Origin: Halospina sp040196175
GTDB lineage: Bacteria > Pseudomonadota > Gammaproteobacteria > Pseudomonadales > Oleiphilaceae
DNA length: 64,000 nucleotides
Assembly (NCBI RefSeq): GCF_040196175.1
Contig: NZ_JBEFNF010000001.1
Span: 310,001 to 374,000 of the forward strand
Reading direction: 5' to 3'
In this document: positions 34,801-42,614 of the stretch, in pieces
Layout of the letters: each line of letters starts with the position of its first letter
Position numbering within the stretch: position 1 is the stretch's first letter
The notes under the pieces: model-generated
The model's database searches: none
Seen by the model: the letters and a program-made list of their open reading frames with translations, nothing else
Told to the model about the DNA's origin: nothing
Program-made: the position numbers and the translations under genes

Positions 34801-35595
34801 GGTCAGGTGGTGATCGAGTCCTTGCCGGAATCGGCGGTTGGCGTTTCTGATGATGCCATTGTGGAAGGGGAAGCGCCTGGCGCTGACCCAATCCCCCTGG
34901 CGTTGGACCTGGAGGTTCTGATCGGCGAGGAGCGCGTGGACTTCAATGGTTTCGGCGTCACCGGCACTCTGGAGGGTCGTCTGAATCTGGCCGATGAGCT
35001 GGTGGCCAACGGCGACCTTAATCTGCGCAATGGGCGCTATGAGCTCTATGGTCAGGATCTTCACATCCGCCGCGCCACGTTGCTGTTTGCCGGTCCCATT
35101 GACCGGCCTTTCCTGGATATTGAGGCGGTTCGGATCGTGGACGACGTGACGGCGGGTATCCGGATTACCGGCCCTGCGGATGAGCCGCGCTCGGAGATCT
35201 TCGCCGAACCCCCGATGAGTCAGCAGCAGGCTCTGGCATACCTGACGCTGGGGCGTCCACTGGAAAGTGAGGGTGACAGCTACGCTATGGAGCGCGCAGC
35301 GATCAATCTGGGGCTGGCCCAGACGGCACCACTGACCCGAGAGTTTGGTGAGCGTGTCGGTATTGAAAATCTCCAGGTTGAAACCGAAGGAGATGGAGAC
35401 GGTGCCAGTGTGGTTGCTTCTGGCTACCTGACGGACAAGCTCAGCCTGCGTTATGGCGTGGGGCTCTTCCAGCCGGTGAGCCGGATGGCGCTGCGTTACG
35501 ATCTGTCGCGCAGCCTCTATCTGGAAGCGGCCAGTGGCCTCGCCAGCTCACTCGATCTATTTTACCAGACAGAATTTGGCAAACCGGGAGACTGA
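31840..35595 (+). CDS. tamB: Translocation and assembly module protein TamB (AsmA-like, DUF490)
   Basis: Protein of 1251 residues, the size expected for TamB. An N-terminal membrane anchor (about 6-30, FWSVILFPVVVLMIVISAAGW) is followed by a very long beta-rich periplasmic body, the lipid-groove beta-taco. The C-terminal DUF490 region is conserved: LNLRNGRYELYGQDLHIRRATLLFAGPIDRPFLDIEA, then QQALAYLTLGRPL and LSLRYGVGLFQPVSRMALRYDLSRSLYLEAASG. TamB bridges the inner membrane and TamA. The GTG start overlaps the tamA stop; an ATG two codons later is an alternative. Confidence 0.93.
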   Translation: MTMRRRVFWSVILFPVVVLMIVISAAGWVLLTESGGRWGIQQVPGLEVVGYRGELGSAWHAQRLVYDDGQGTRARVEEVEVAWSPGCLLTLEVCVDRLHTSGVSVSLPGTESATTSDRDIELPAVRMPLSLSIEKLNAGRITYNGTLILDAVESSATLSGGILQLASLHVIRKGLDARAEGSLEMRGDWPVDLALDLSYDIGTDFPDELAMTAKLAGTVSALDVTARMSRPWQTELAGRVSPLEPGVPAEVRVTAERFAATPDLPSHYALKNLVLEARGNLDEGWSVAGDAVLATDPGLDVSLEGQASLDSARVERLALSDGDARSLVLNRARVSWNDGLTASGSLDWRYFPWQQLVPDLARVPVAVSDAALDFKLVDGEYTGTLDAQLFTQEGPLWLRTPLAGDLSRVSLERLSVASALGRVAGSAGVEWAQGLAWQTDLALENMLPGRRLPELDGQLSGRLASSGQLADEGPVGNASVKLAGSLRGQALWLNTEARFEGAHWEVPALELHFGDNNLQASASQTDQLEAALEWKLPVLAQLWSGLEGQLQGRASGRHLLGRPRGTLALRGQDLELAGYGIELAQLESEADLADDGSARARVDFSQLAARERQLESGQLRLEGSLADHELGLSLRHRQGSLRLSAAGAWGSEGWQATLNGGGVALPGQHWLMTTPARLTVAGSGEAHLGAHCWRWSSARVCTGDQRLNPASSMQLGVANLPTRAFQPLLPPTFRWQESLDAHVALELDEQGPRGRAWVDAGSGQVALRRGVDPDNLAAEVDEEEGEKAWQWLPFEYDRMRVAADLDPERTRIEADLAGPEIGHLDLDAGLRPLVEGMPVDGRLNLEELDLALIRPFLDLDVVEGRLAGRLAVSGPVASPVMQGEVTLTEGEVRDPRLPLPLSELNATAQVSGTQARIDGDWRSGEEGRGRVEGTASWTDGPKAQLSLVAESLPVSVPPYAELTVFPDLMLRYGRDGIGVTGQVRVPSGQVVIESLPESAVGVSDDAIVEGEAPGADPIPLALDLEVLIGEERVDFNGFGVTGTLEGRLNLADELVANGDLNLRNGRYELYGQDLHIRRATLLFAGPIDRPFLDIEAVRIVDDVTAGIRITGPADEPRSEIFAEPPMSQQQALAYLTLGRPLESEGDSYAMERAAINLGLAQTAPLTREFGERVGIENLQVETEGDGDGASVVASGYLTDKLSLRYGVGLFQPVSRMALRYDLSRSLYLEAASGLASSLDLFYQTEFGKPGD

Positions 35596-35597
35596 CC

Positions 35598-35795
35598 GTG
35601 CTTATCCATGGTGATCAGGTCCGGCTTACGCCTCGGGAGCGCCGTGTGATCCGGCGTCTGACCGGAATCGATCCGCATTTCATCCATAATCGCGAGACGC
35701 TGATCCGTTTTCGGGACCAACATCTGCAGAGTTACCCTACGGATACACCACAGATCCGGCTGGTCAAACTGTTGTTACGCCGCAATCTGGTTTAG
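35598..35795 (+). CDS. Small protein downstream of tamB, unknown function
   Basis: A 65-residue basic protein (VLIHGDQVRLTPRERRVIRRLTG...) starting with GTG two bases after the tamB stop, so translation is probably coupled. No signal peptide, membrane helix or known domain is visible. It contains two short helical, Arg-rich stretches. It could be real or an accidental frame; the tight junction and lack of a competing frame favour reality. Confidence 0.45.
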   Translation: MLIHGDQVRLTPRERRVIRRLTGIDPHFIHNRETLIRFRDQHLQSYPTDTPQIRLVKLLLRRNLV

Positions 35796-35824
35796 CGTCT
35801 GATCCGGTTCGGATGAAGGAGCTC

Positions 35825-36508
35825 TCATGGAAGCCAGAGTTCGAAAACGCTGCCACCCAGTGCGCCGCCATTGCGCAGGCGGGTGAAACCCTGCCGGTTG
35901 CCGACAGTGTGCATGCCGGCCATGCGCTGCGCAAAGTAGAGCCCCAGGTTGGTACTCCCCGTGCTGAAGTCGACGCGTTCGGTACCGGAGAAATCGACGG
36001 CCAGCATGGACTCAGGGTAACCGGGACCATCGTCCTCAACACTCAGCACCAACCAGCCGTCGTCAGTCCTGGCGTTGAGGTGCAGCTGACTGCGGGCATA
36101 GCGGATGGCGTTGTTGATCACGTTGGTGAGCACACCGCTGACCAGCTGGGTGTCAAAGTACCCTTCTTCGGAATCCGGCTCAGTATGGACTTCAAGGTTG
36201 ATCTCCAGCCCTTCCAGCAAGCGCTCGTGATGGGCGTGCTGCTCATCAAGAAAATCGGAGACCAGCTGCTCCTCCACTGTGGCGCAGAGTTTCTCTTCGG
36301 AAAGCCGGTACAGGCTGAGAAGCTGGATGAGATCGCCATGTACCCGCTGGGCCTCGTATTCGAGGGTTGTGAACGGGCGAGAACCGCGTACGTCTCCGGA
36401 GACAGAGTCGCGGACCTCGTCCAGTGAATTAAGGAGCATGCCCAGGGAGTTCTTCATATCGTGAACGGTTGAGGCGAGCACGGTGGAAAAGTCGAGTTCA
36501 TCGGTCAT
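35825..36508 (-). CDS. Soluble sensor histidine kinase
   Basis: Histidine kinase of 227 residues without membrane segment or input domain. The phospho-acceptor His is in STVHDMKNSLGMLLNSL (H16), the N-box is NVINNAIRYA, the G1 box DDGPGYPE, the G2 box STNLGLYFAQRMA, and it ends GGSVFELWLP. It overlaps the REC-TPR regulator gene by four bases and lies downstream of it, so the two are probable partners. With no sensor domain, input must come from another protein, perhaps through the TPR array. Confidence 0.88.
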   Translation of the reverse strand: MTDELDFSTVLASTVHDMKNSLGMLLNSLDEVRDSVSGDVRGSRPFTTLEYEAQRVHGDLIQLLSLYRLSEEKLCATVEEQLVSDFLDEQHAHHERLLEGLEINLEVHTEPDSEEGYFDTQLVSGVLTNVINNAIRYARSQLHLNARTDDGWLVLSVEDDGPGYPESMLAVDFSGTERVDFSTGSTNLGLYFAQRMAGMHTVGNRQGFTRLRNGGALGGSVFELWLP

Positions 36509-38154
36509 GTGGTGCTCCCGGATCTGAGGTCCGCAATTTTTCGGGTCAGGAATTGGTAGCGTTTGTACTGCTTGTGTTGAGGGGGCAGATGATTGAGTTG
36601 CTCAAGACAGCGTTCACAGCGGCTGAGCGTGCCGGGGTCTGATCCCTTGCCGTCCTGTTCCGCATGCTTGAGCATGACCTGAACCAGGTTAAGGTTGAGG
36701 GCCGGATGTTGGGGCACCAGCTCAAGTGCCTGTTTGAAGGCATCGGCGGCCGCGGCCAGTTCCCCGTTTTCAAAGGCCTTGATGCCCTCTTTGTTATGCG
36801 TGCGGGCCTGATTTTTCTTGTGGAAGCTGACGGGTTCATCCATCAGTTCCTCAATGGCCTGCATGATCTTAGGGTCATCCTGGCAGCGTGCCGCCAGCTG
36901 GTTGAGTACCTGCTGGGCGGCGCCATCATCCTGCTGGGTATAGAGAGCGCGGGCGTAATCCAGCGTTTGCTCTGGGCTCATGGTGTCAGGGTCCAGCCGG
37001 TCGCTTATGCTCTCCAGCGCCTTGCGGCTGTCATCCATCCGCCCCTGGCCGGCATGGATACGGGCGGTAACCAGCTGCTGCTGGGTTTGCACGTTGTCGT
37101 CGTCCTTGAATCGCCGCCTCATGTTTTTGAGTGTTTTCAGGGCTTCATCCGCCAGATCCCTGCCGTCACTGGCGGTGTTGCCGTCACTCAGCTCGGACAG
37201 AGTCCGGCTCAGGCCCAGGTAGTTCTCCGGGTCATCGTGAATCGAGTTATCGCTGAGCTTGACGGTGGAACGCCATGCGTCAGCGGCGGTTTCCATATCC
37301 TGATTGCTGGCAGCGATGCCGGCGAGCTGCTTCTGGCGCAGAATGGCCAGCGGCGAGATTCCGACAGCCTCTTCCACTACTTCCTGGGCTTTGCGGCTGT
37401 TGCCTTTGCGTTGTAACGCATCCGCAAGGGCATCGTAGGCCTCGATGTAGTCCGGGTTGGTCTCGATCAGGGTCTCGAAGTGCCTGATGGCTTCATCCAG
37501 AGCCCCCTGTGCAACCGCTGTTCGACCCAGCCCCATGCGGGCCCACGCCAACTCCCGGCCTGCCAGCACCTCCTCGTAGATTTGCCGGGCCTGATCGGGG
37601 GCATCGCGCTGCAGGTAGAGGTCGCCCAGTATCTGGGTCACCCGGTTATGGTAACGGGTCTTCTTCTGGAGCAGCTGTTCCGCCTGGTGTATGGCCTCAG
37701 GCAGGTCATCCTGGTCCAGTGCGTGGTTGATCGGATAGAGGGCATGGCGCTGCGCCAGAAGGGCGTCCATGCGTTTCTGCAGGACGGCTTGGGTGAGGGG
37801 TTTAATGATGTAGGTGTCGGGGTGATACTCGCGCGCTCCCATCACGATTTCGCGTGAGGTTTCCGCCGTCACCAGAACAAACAGCGACGTATGGCGCAGC
37901 AGTTTCTGGTGACGCAGTGCCTCCAGTACCTGCTGGCCAGTCTTGCCCTGACCCAGATTGAAATCACAGATCAGTACGTCGTAGTGTTCTTTGGTACATT
38001 TAGCAATGGTTTCATTGCCATTGGCGGCCATATCGATTCGTTCGGCCCCCATGCTGCTGAGCATCTGCCGCATGGATCGCCGGAAGTTCTCGAAATCATC
38101 AGTAATCAGAAAACGCAGCTTTCGATAGAGTTTGTAGCGTTCGTTTTCATCCAT
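36505..38154 (-). CDS. Response regulator with receiver domain and TPR array
   Basis: Protein of 549 residues. An N-terminal receiver domain (about 12-135) has the phospho-acceptor Asp in LICDFNLGQGKTG and the conserved Lys in TYIIKPLTQ. The rest is a superhelix of TPR-like repeats, for example ARMGLGRTAVAQGALDEAIRHFETLIETNPDYIEAYDALADA, ending in a further repeat pair. There is no DNA-binding or enzymatic output domain, so output must be by protein binding. I chose the ATG giving MDENERYKLYRKLRFLITDD because it begins just before the receiver fold; the frame extends 22 codons further. The soluble histidine kinase gene overlaps its end. Confidence 0.85.
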   Translation of the reverse strand: MDENERYKLYRKLRFLITDDFENFRRSMRQMLSSMGAERIDMAANGNETIAKCTKEHYDVLICDFNLGQGKTGQQVLEALRHQKLLRHTSLFVLVTAETSREIVMGAREYHPDTYIIKPLTQAVLQKRMDALLAQRHALYPINHALDQDDLPEAIHQAEQLLQKKTRYHNRVTQILGDLYLQRDAPDQARQIYEEVLAGRELAWARMGLGRTAVAQGALDEAIRHFETLIETNPDYIEAYDALADALQRKGNSRKAQEVVEEAVGISPLAILRQKQLAGIAASNQDMETAADAWRSTVKLSDNSIHDDPENYLGLSRTLSELSDGNTASDGRDLADEALKTLKNMRRRFKDDDNVQTQQQLVTARIHAGQGRMDDSRKALESISDRLDPDTMSPEQTLDYARALYTQQDDGAAQQVLNQLAARCQDDPKIMQAIEELMDEPVSFHKKNQARTHNKEGIKAFENGELAAAADAFKQALELVPQHPALNLNLVQVMLKHAEQDGKGSDPGTLSRCERCLEQLNHLPPQHKQYKRYQFLTRKIADLRSGSTT

Positions 38155-38333
38155 CAGTTTGGGTCCGCTCAGTATTGGCGACGCAAGGTGTGTTAGTGAA
38201 GCTAGCTGACCCCTGCTCATCCCTCAAACAATCAGGCTCCGGCTGACACCGAATAACGTTTCGGGCGGCGTTTCCCTGCTTTCAGGGCTGGTGGTAAAGT
38301 AACGGTGAAGTCTGTTTCCAGTTGAGATCTGCT

Positions 38334-38915
38334 ATGACCACGAAGGAAGAGCGCCGTCAGTTCCTTGAGGCCATGGGGGATGTAGAACCGATCCGTAAGC
38401 CCGACCAAGCCGACCTGGACGGCGGGCGTCAGGTGACCCCGGGTCAGCTGGAACGCCGCCGGGCGGCTGTGGTGGAAAACGCTGTCGATCGCAACCCGCT
38501 GACCGTTACGGATGTCGCCTGGCTGGGGCCAACTGATGAGCTCAGTTTCAAGCGTGACGGTATCCAGAACGGCGTTTTCAAAAAGATCCGCCTGGGCCAG
38601 TATTCCATTGAGGCACAGCTGGATCTGCACCGTATGACCGTGGATGAGGCGCGTCAGGAAGTGTTCAACTTTATCCGTGAATGCCTGCGTCGCGGCGTAC
38701 GTTCGGCGCTGGTCAAACACGGCAAGGGCGAGCGTAATCCGGATCGGATCGCCACCATCAAGAGCTATGTGAACCAGTGGCTGCCGCAACTTCCGGACGT
38801 CATGGCTTTCCACTCGGCGCAGCCTAAACACGGTGGTACCGGCGCGGTCTACGTGATGCTGCGTAAAAGTCCGGAGGCCCGGGAACACAATCGCGAGAGG
38901 TTTGGTGGTCAGTAA
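38334..38915 (+). CDS. smrA: Smr-domain protein, SmrA/YdaL-like putative endonuclease
   Basis: Protein of 193 residues with a C-terminal Smr domain (about 95-180). The two signature motifs are LDLH in EAQLDLHRMTVDEARQEV and HGKG in ALVKHGKGER. Stand-alone Smr proteins such as E. coli YdaL have nicking or RNase-like activity; the true substrate here is unknown. The N-terminal third is charged and probably flexible. The ATG is the fifth codon of the open frame and has a weak GAG ribosome site. It is divergent from the REC-TPR gene. Confidence 0.85.
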   Translation: MTTKEERRQFLEAMGDVEPIRKPDQADLDGGRQVTPGQLERRRAAVVENAVDRNPLTVTDVAWLGPTDELSFKRDGIQNGVFKKIRLGQYSIEAQLDLHRMTVDEARQEVFNFIRECLRRGVRSALVKHGKGERNPDRIATIKSYVNQWLPQLPDVMAFHSAQPKHGGTGAVYVMLRKSPEAREHNRERFGGQ

Positions 38916-38939
38916 GCCGCAGTGACCAGGAGTAGGACA

Positions 38940-39410
38940 ATGACAATAACAATCCGTGTGAATGACACCGAGCAGTCGGTGGCAGCCCCTGGTGACACCC
39001 CATTGTTGTGGGTGTTGCGTGACTGGCTGGGCCTGAAGGGCACCAAGTTCGGGTGTGGCATCGGCCAGTGCGGGGCCTGTACCGTTCATATTGATGGCGA
39101 GGCCAAGCGTAGCTGCATTACGCCGGTTTCCAAAGTGGCTGGCGGGGATGCAGCCGTTACTACCATCGAGGGCCTTGCTGACGGCGACGACCTCCATCCG
39201 GTGCAGGAGGCCTGGGTTGAGCATAACGTGCCCCAGTGTGGCTACTGTCAGTCCGGCCAGATCATGAGTGCGGTGGCGCTGCTCAATCAGGAGACGAACC
39301 CGGATGATGAACGGATCAATGAGTTCATGTCTGGGAATCTCTGCCGTTGCGGTACCTATCCGCGCATCCATGCCGCCATTCGCTCTGTTGCGGATGGAGG
39401 TGGCTCATGA
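38940..39410 (+). CDS. iorA: [2Fe-2S] subunit of a molybdenum hydroxylase (IorA-like)
   Basis: Protein of 156 residues with two [2Fe-2S] clusters. The N-terminal plant-ferredoxin cluster has Cys in GCGIGQCGACTVHIDG, with the fourth Cys in RSCITP. The C-terminal helical cluster has PQCGYCQSGQIM and GNLCRCGTYPRI. It passes electrons from the molybdenum subunit. The closest type is isoquinoline 1-oxidoreductase IorA and similar aldehyde oxidoreductases; the substrate is unproven. The AGGAGTAGGACA ribosome site marks this ATG, six codons inside the open frame. It overlaps iorB by four bases. Confidence 0.92.
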   Translation: MTITIRVNDTEQSVAAPGDTPLLWVLRDWLGLKGTKFGCGIGQCGACTVHIDGEAKRSCITPVSKVAGGDAAVTTIEGLADGDDLHPVQEAWVEHNVPQCGYCQSGQIMSAVALLNQETNPDDERINEFMSGNLCRCGTYPRIHAAIRSVADGGGS

Positions 39411-41629
39411 GTGATGTCTCCCGACGCGAACTGTTCCGTCTAGGGGCGACCGGCTCCGGGGCCCTGGTGTTGGGTATGGTGTTGCCTGGCTGTGCCGCTC
39501 CGCGTGGACGGGAGCCGTCTACTGCCGGAGCCTGGGCGCCTAACGCCTGGCTTGAGATTGCTCCCGACAGGGGGGTGGTGTTCACCCTGGATCGCGTTGA
39601 AATGGGGCAGGGCACGGTGACTGGCATCACCACACTGGTGGCGGAAGATCTGGATGTGGCACCGGAGAACATTGAAGTGGTATTTGCGCCGGTGGGCGAC
39701 GCTTACATCAATCCGCAATATGGCCTGCAGGTAACCGGCGGCAGCTCCAGCGTGCGTATCAGCTGGGATCGGGTGCGGGAAGCCGGAGCCCGGGTGCGGG
39801 CTGTATTGTTGGCATCGGCCGCCGAGGTATTTCAGAAGCCGGTTGATTCCTTGACCACCAACGATGGCTATGTACTGCATCCCGATGGCATTCAGCGCCT
39901 GGCCTACGGTGAGCTTCTGGGCCTGGCGGCGCGCCAGACTATGCCGGAGGAGGTCACGCTACGCCGACCGGAAGACTACCGCTACATAGGCAGACAGAAC
40001 CAGCGTCTGGATGCCAGGGCCAAGGTGACCGGTCAGGCGCGCTTCGGTATCGACGTTGAACTGGATGGGATGCGTTACGCCGTGGTGGCTCGGCCACCTG
40101 TTATAGGGGCACGGCTTGTTTCTTTTGACGACGCGAAAGTACGGCAACTGCCGGGTGTGATTGACGTCCTGGCGATTGAGCGCGGTGTTGCCGTCGTGGC
40201 TGAAAGCTACTGGCAGGCGCTGACGGCCCGTGATGAGCTGGCGATCGAGTGGGACGAGTCTGATGCTGTGAAAGTGACTCGGGACTCGGTATTCCGCCAG
40301 TATCGCCAGGCGGCGGACGACAGCGCCGGAGATACTGAACGCAGCGAGGGCAATGCCGCCCGCGCGCTTGCGGAGACCGACAATGTGCTGGAAGCTGAAT
40401 ACGAAGCGCCGTTTTTGGCCCATGCCACCATGGAACCGCAGAACGCTACCGCCATGGTGACAGCTAACGGTCTAGAGGTTTGGGCGCCGACACAGGGACC
40501 GGACATGGCCCGGATCGCAGCAGCGCGCACCAGCGGTTACTCGCCAGAGTCAATTACCATTCATACCACCTTTCTCGGGGGCGGCTTTGGTCGGCGCCTG
40601 ACGCAGGAGTACGTGGAAGAAGTCGCGGCGATCGCCAGTCAGCGTGGCGAGCCCGTCAAACTGGTCTGGTCCCGTGAGGACGATATCCAGCATGATGTTT
40701 TCCGTCCGGCGATGCTGCACCGTTTCCGGGGCGCGCTCTCGAATGGCCGTATCAGTGCCTGGGATCATCAGGTCACGGGCCCTCTGATCTTTGACTGGTT
40801 CGCGCGTAATGCAGCGCCAGCCCAGTATCCCTGGGCCCCCCAAATGGTCTACAGCACGCTGGCTTCCATGGGGCGCATGACTGAGGACACGTTCCTGACG
40901 CCCAAGGACCGGTCGGCGATCGAGGGGGCCGTGGATGTGCCTTATACGGTGCCGGATCTATGGGTACGCCATACCCACTCGGATGCCGGGGTGCCGGTGA
41001 GCTACTGGCGCTCCGTTGGTCACTCCCATAACGGATTCGCGGTAGAGACCTTCATGGATGAGCTGGCGCACAGGGCCGGTGAAGACCCGGTTCAGTTCCG
41101 TCTGCGGCATCTGGCGGACAGTCCCCGCCATCAGGCCGTTCTGGAGCGGGCGGCGGAAGCCGCCGGCTGGGGTGACCCTTTACCTGAAGGCCGGGCCCGG
41201 GGTGTGGCCCTGCATCGTAGTTTTGGTACCTATGTGGCGCAGGTTGTGGAAGCCAGTATCACCGATGGTGCCATCCGTGTTCAGCGTGTGACCTGCGCTG
41301 CCGACTGTGGCCAGATGGTGAACCCGGATATTGTGCGTATGCAGCTGGAAGGCGGCATCCTGTTTGGACTTACCGCTGCGCTTTATGGCGATGTGGATTG
41401 GGACGACGACGGCCGCCTGAAGCAGAGTAACTTCCACAATTACACGTTGATGCGTCATGACGAGACGCCGGAGCTCAACATCGTACTGATGGACAACGCT
41501 GAAGCCCCTCAGGGTGTGGGCGAACCGGGCACACCACCCGCCATTCCGGCGCTGGGCAACGCTTTGTTCGGGGTAACGGGGAAACGCCAGCGCCGAACGC
41601 CTTTCCGGGCTGATAGTGGCGATGCCTGA
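39407..41629 (+). CDS. iorB: Molybdopterin-binding subunit of a Mo hydroxylase (IorB-like), Tat-exported
   Basis: Protein of 740 residues of the xanthine oxidase family, IorB type. The N-terminus MSDVSRRELFRLGATGSGALVLGM is a twin-arginine signal, so the IorA-IorB complex is probably exported folded to the periplasm. Family motifs include WLEIAPDRGVVFTLDRVEMGQGT, GGFGRRLTQEYV and, near the end, QGVGEPGTPPAIPALGNAL, which contains the catalytic Glu. The genes for its two subunits overlap, and the following xdhC-like gene overlaps by eight bases. Likely activity is hydroxylation of a heterocycle or aldehyde. No cytochrome subunit is encoded beside it, so the electron acceptor is unclear. Confidence 0.92.
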   Translation: MSDVSRRELFRLGATGSGALVLGMVLPGCAAPRGREPSTAGAWAPNAWLEIAPDRGVVFTLDRVEMGQGTVTGITTLVAEDLDVAPENIEVVFAPVGDAYINPQYGLQVTGGSSSVRISWDRVREAGARVRAVLLASAAEVFQKPVDSLTTNDGYVLHPDGIQRLAYGELLGLAARQTMPEEVTLRRPEDYRYIGRQNQRLDARAKVTGQARFGIDVELDGMRYAVVARPPVIGARLVSFDDAKVRQLPGVIDVLAIERGVAVVAESYWQALTARDELAIEWDESDAVKVTRDSVFRQYRQAADDSAGDTERSEGNAARALAETDNVLEAEYEAPFLAHATMEPQNATAMVTANGLEVWAPTQGPDMARIAAARTSGYSPESITIHTTFLGGGFGRRLTQEYVEEVAAIASQRGEPVKLVWSREDDIQHDVFRPAMLHRFRGALSNGRISAWDHQVTGPLIFDWFARNAAPAQYPWAPQMVYSTLASMGRMTEDTFLTPKDRSAIEGAVDVPYTVPDLWVRHTHSDAGVPVSYWRSVGHSHNGFAVETFMDELAHRAGEDPVQFRLRHLADSPRHQAVLERAAEAAGWGDPLPEGRARGVALHRSFGTYVAQVVEASITDGAIRVQRVTCAADCGQMVNPDIVRMQLEGGILFGLTAALYGDVDWDDDGRLKQSNFHNYTLMRHDETPELNIVLMDNAEAPQGVGEPGTPPAIPALGNALFGVTGKRQRRTPFRADSGDA

Positions 41630-42614
41630 AGCCCATCAGGATCCGGCTGCTTCGGTCATCGGGCATGTCAGCCGCTGGCTGGCCCGCGGGGAGCGTGCCT
41701 GGCTGTGCACGGTTTTGCGCACCTGGGGCTCGTCGCCTCGACCGCCGGGGTCCATGCTGGCGGTTAATGGCGCTGGAGAATGGGCCGGGTCGGTCTCGGG
41801 AGGCTGTCTTGAGGAATCCCTGATCCGGGAGGTGATCTCGGGTGAGGCGGCTGCATCCAGCGCTCCTCGCCTTGTGGATCATGGTGTCACCGAAGACGAA
41901 CAAGAGCGTTGGCGTCTGCCCTGTGGTGGGCGGATGCGGCTGGTTGTCGAGGTGCTGGAACCGGAAAGGCATGCGGGCCCGGTGGCGCGCGTATTGGAGG
42001 ACCTGGCCGAGCGTCGCGCTGTAACCCGGCGTGTGGATTGGGGGCGTGGCGATTGGCTGTTCGCCGGTGCCTCCGTGCCTGGTCGTATTGAAGAGCATGA
42101 GGGGGAGTTTCTGCACACTATCGGCCCCCGGTCGCGCATGCTGATGATTGGCGCTGGTGAAGTGGCGCGCTACGTTGGGCGCATGGCGTTGATGAACGGT
42201 TTCAGTGTGGCGCTCTGTGAACCTCGCCCGCTGTTCCTTGAAGGCTGGCATGAGCCCGGTATTGAGTGCCATGCCTGCCTGCCCGATGACCTCATACAGC
42301 GCGATTTCAACGATGCGCATTGCGCGATCCTGGCGCTGGGTCATGACCCGCGGATTGACGACATGGGCCTTCTGGCCGCTCTTGAAAGCAATGCCTTCTA
42401 CATCGGCGCTATGGGCTCCCAGCGCACCGCCGCCCAGCGGCGCGAGCGTCTTCATCAGCTGGGCGTGACCGATTCCCGCATGGGGCGTATCCACGCCCCG
42501 ATCGGTTTCAGTATTGGCAGTAAGGCACCCCCCGAGATCGCCGTGGCGACCATGGCCCAGGTGCTGGCGGAACACCATCGGTTGCTACACCGGGTCAGCC
42601 GCTATGATATCTAA
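41622..42614 (+). CDS. XdhC/CoxI-family molybdenum-cofactor chaperone
   Basis: Protein of 330 residues that in related systems matures MoCo (sulfuration and insertion) for Mo hydroxylases. The N-terminal XdhC/CoxI domain has GSSPRPPGSMLAVNG, GSVSGGCLEESLIRE and LPCGGRMRLVVEVL. A C-terminal Rossmann domain (about 165-330) has MLMIGAGEVARYVGRMA and ALGHDPRIDDMGLL, then FYIGAMGSQRTAAQRRERL. Overlap with iorB at its start, and with the DUF3080-like gene at its end, indicates one operon. The ATG at 41622 is preferred over an in-frame GTG two codons earlier. Confidence 0.88.
   Translation: MPEAHQDPAASVIGHVSRWLARGERAWLCTVLRTWGSSPRPPGSMLAVNGAGEWAGSVSGGCLEESLIREVISGEAAASSAPRLVDHGVTEDEQERWRLPCGGRMRLVVEVLEPERHAGPVARVLEDLAERRAVTRRVDWGRGDWLFAGASVPGRIEEHEGEFLHTIGPRSRMLMIGAGEVARYVGRMALMNGFSVALCEPRPLFLEGWHEPGIECHACLPDDLIQRDFNDAHCAILALGHDPRIDDMGLLAALESNAFYIGAMGSQRTAAQRRERLHQLGVTDSRMGRIHAPIGFSIGSKAPPEIAVATMAQVLAEHHRLLHRVSRYDI

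Noticed and set aside
38232..39371. 379-codon minus-strand frame across smrA and iorA
   Set aside because: Covers two real plus-strand genes with conserved motifs; no homology seen.
41475..42578. 367-codon minus-strand frame across xdhC
   Set aside because: Antisense shadow of the XdhC-family gene.
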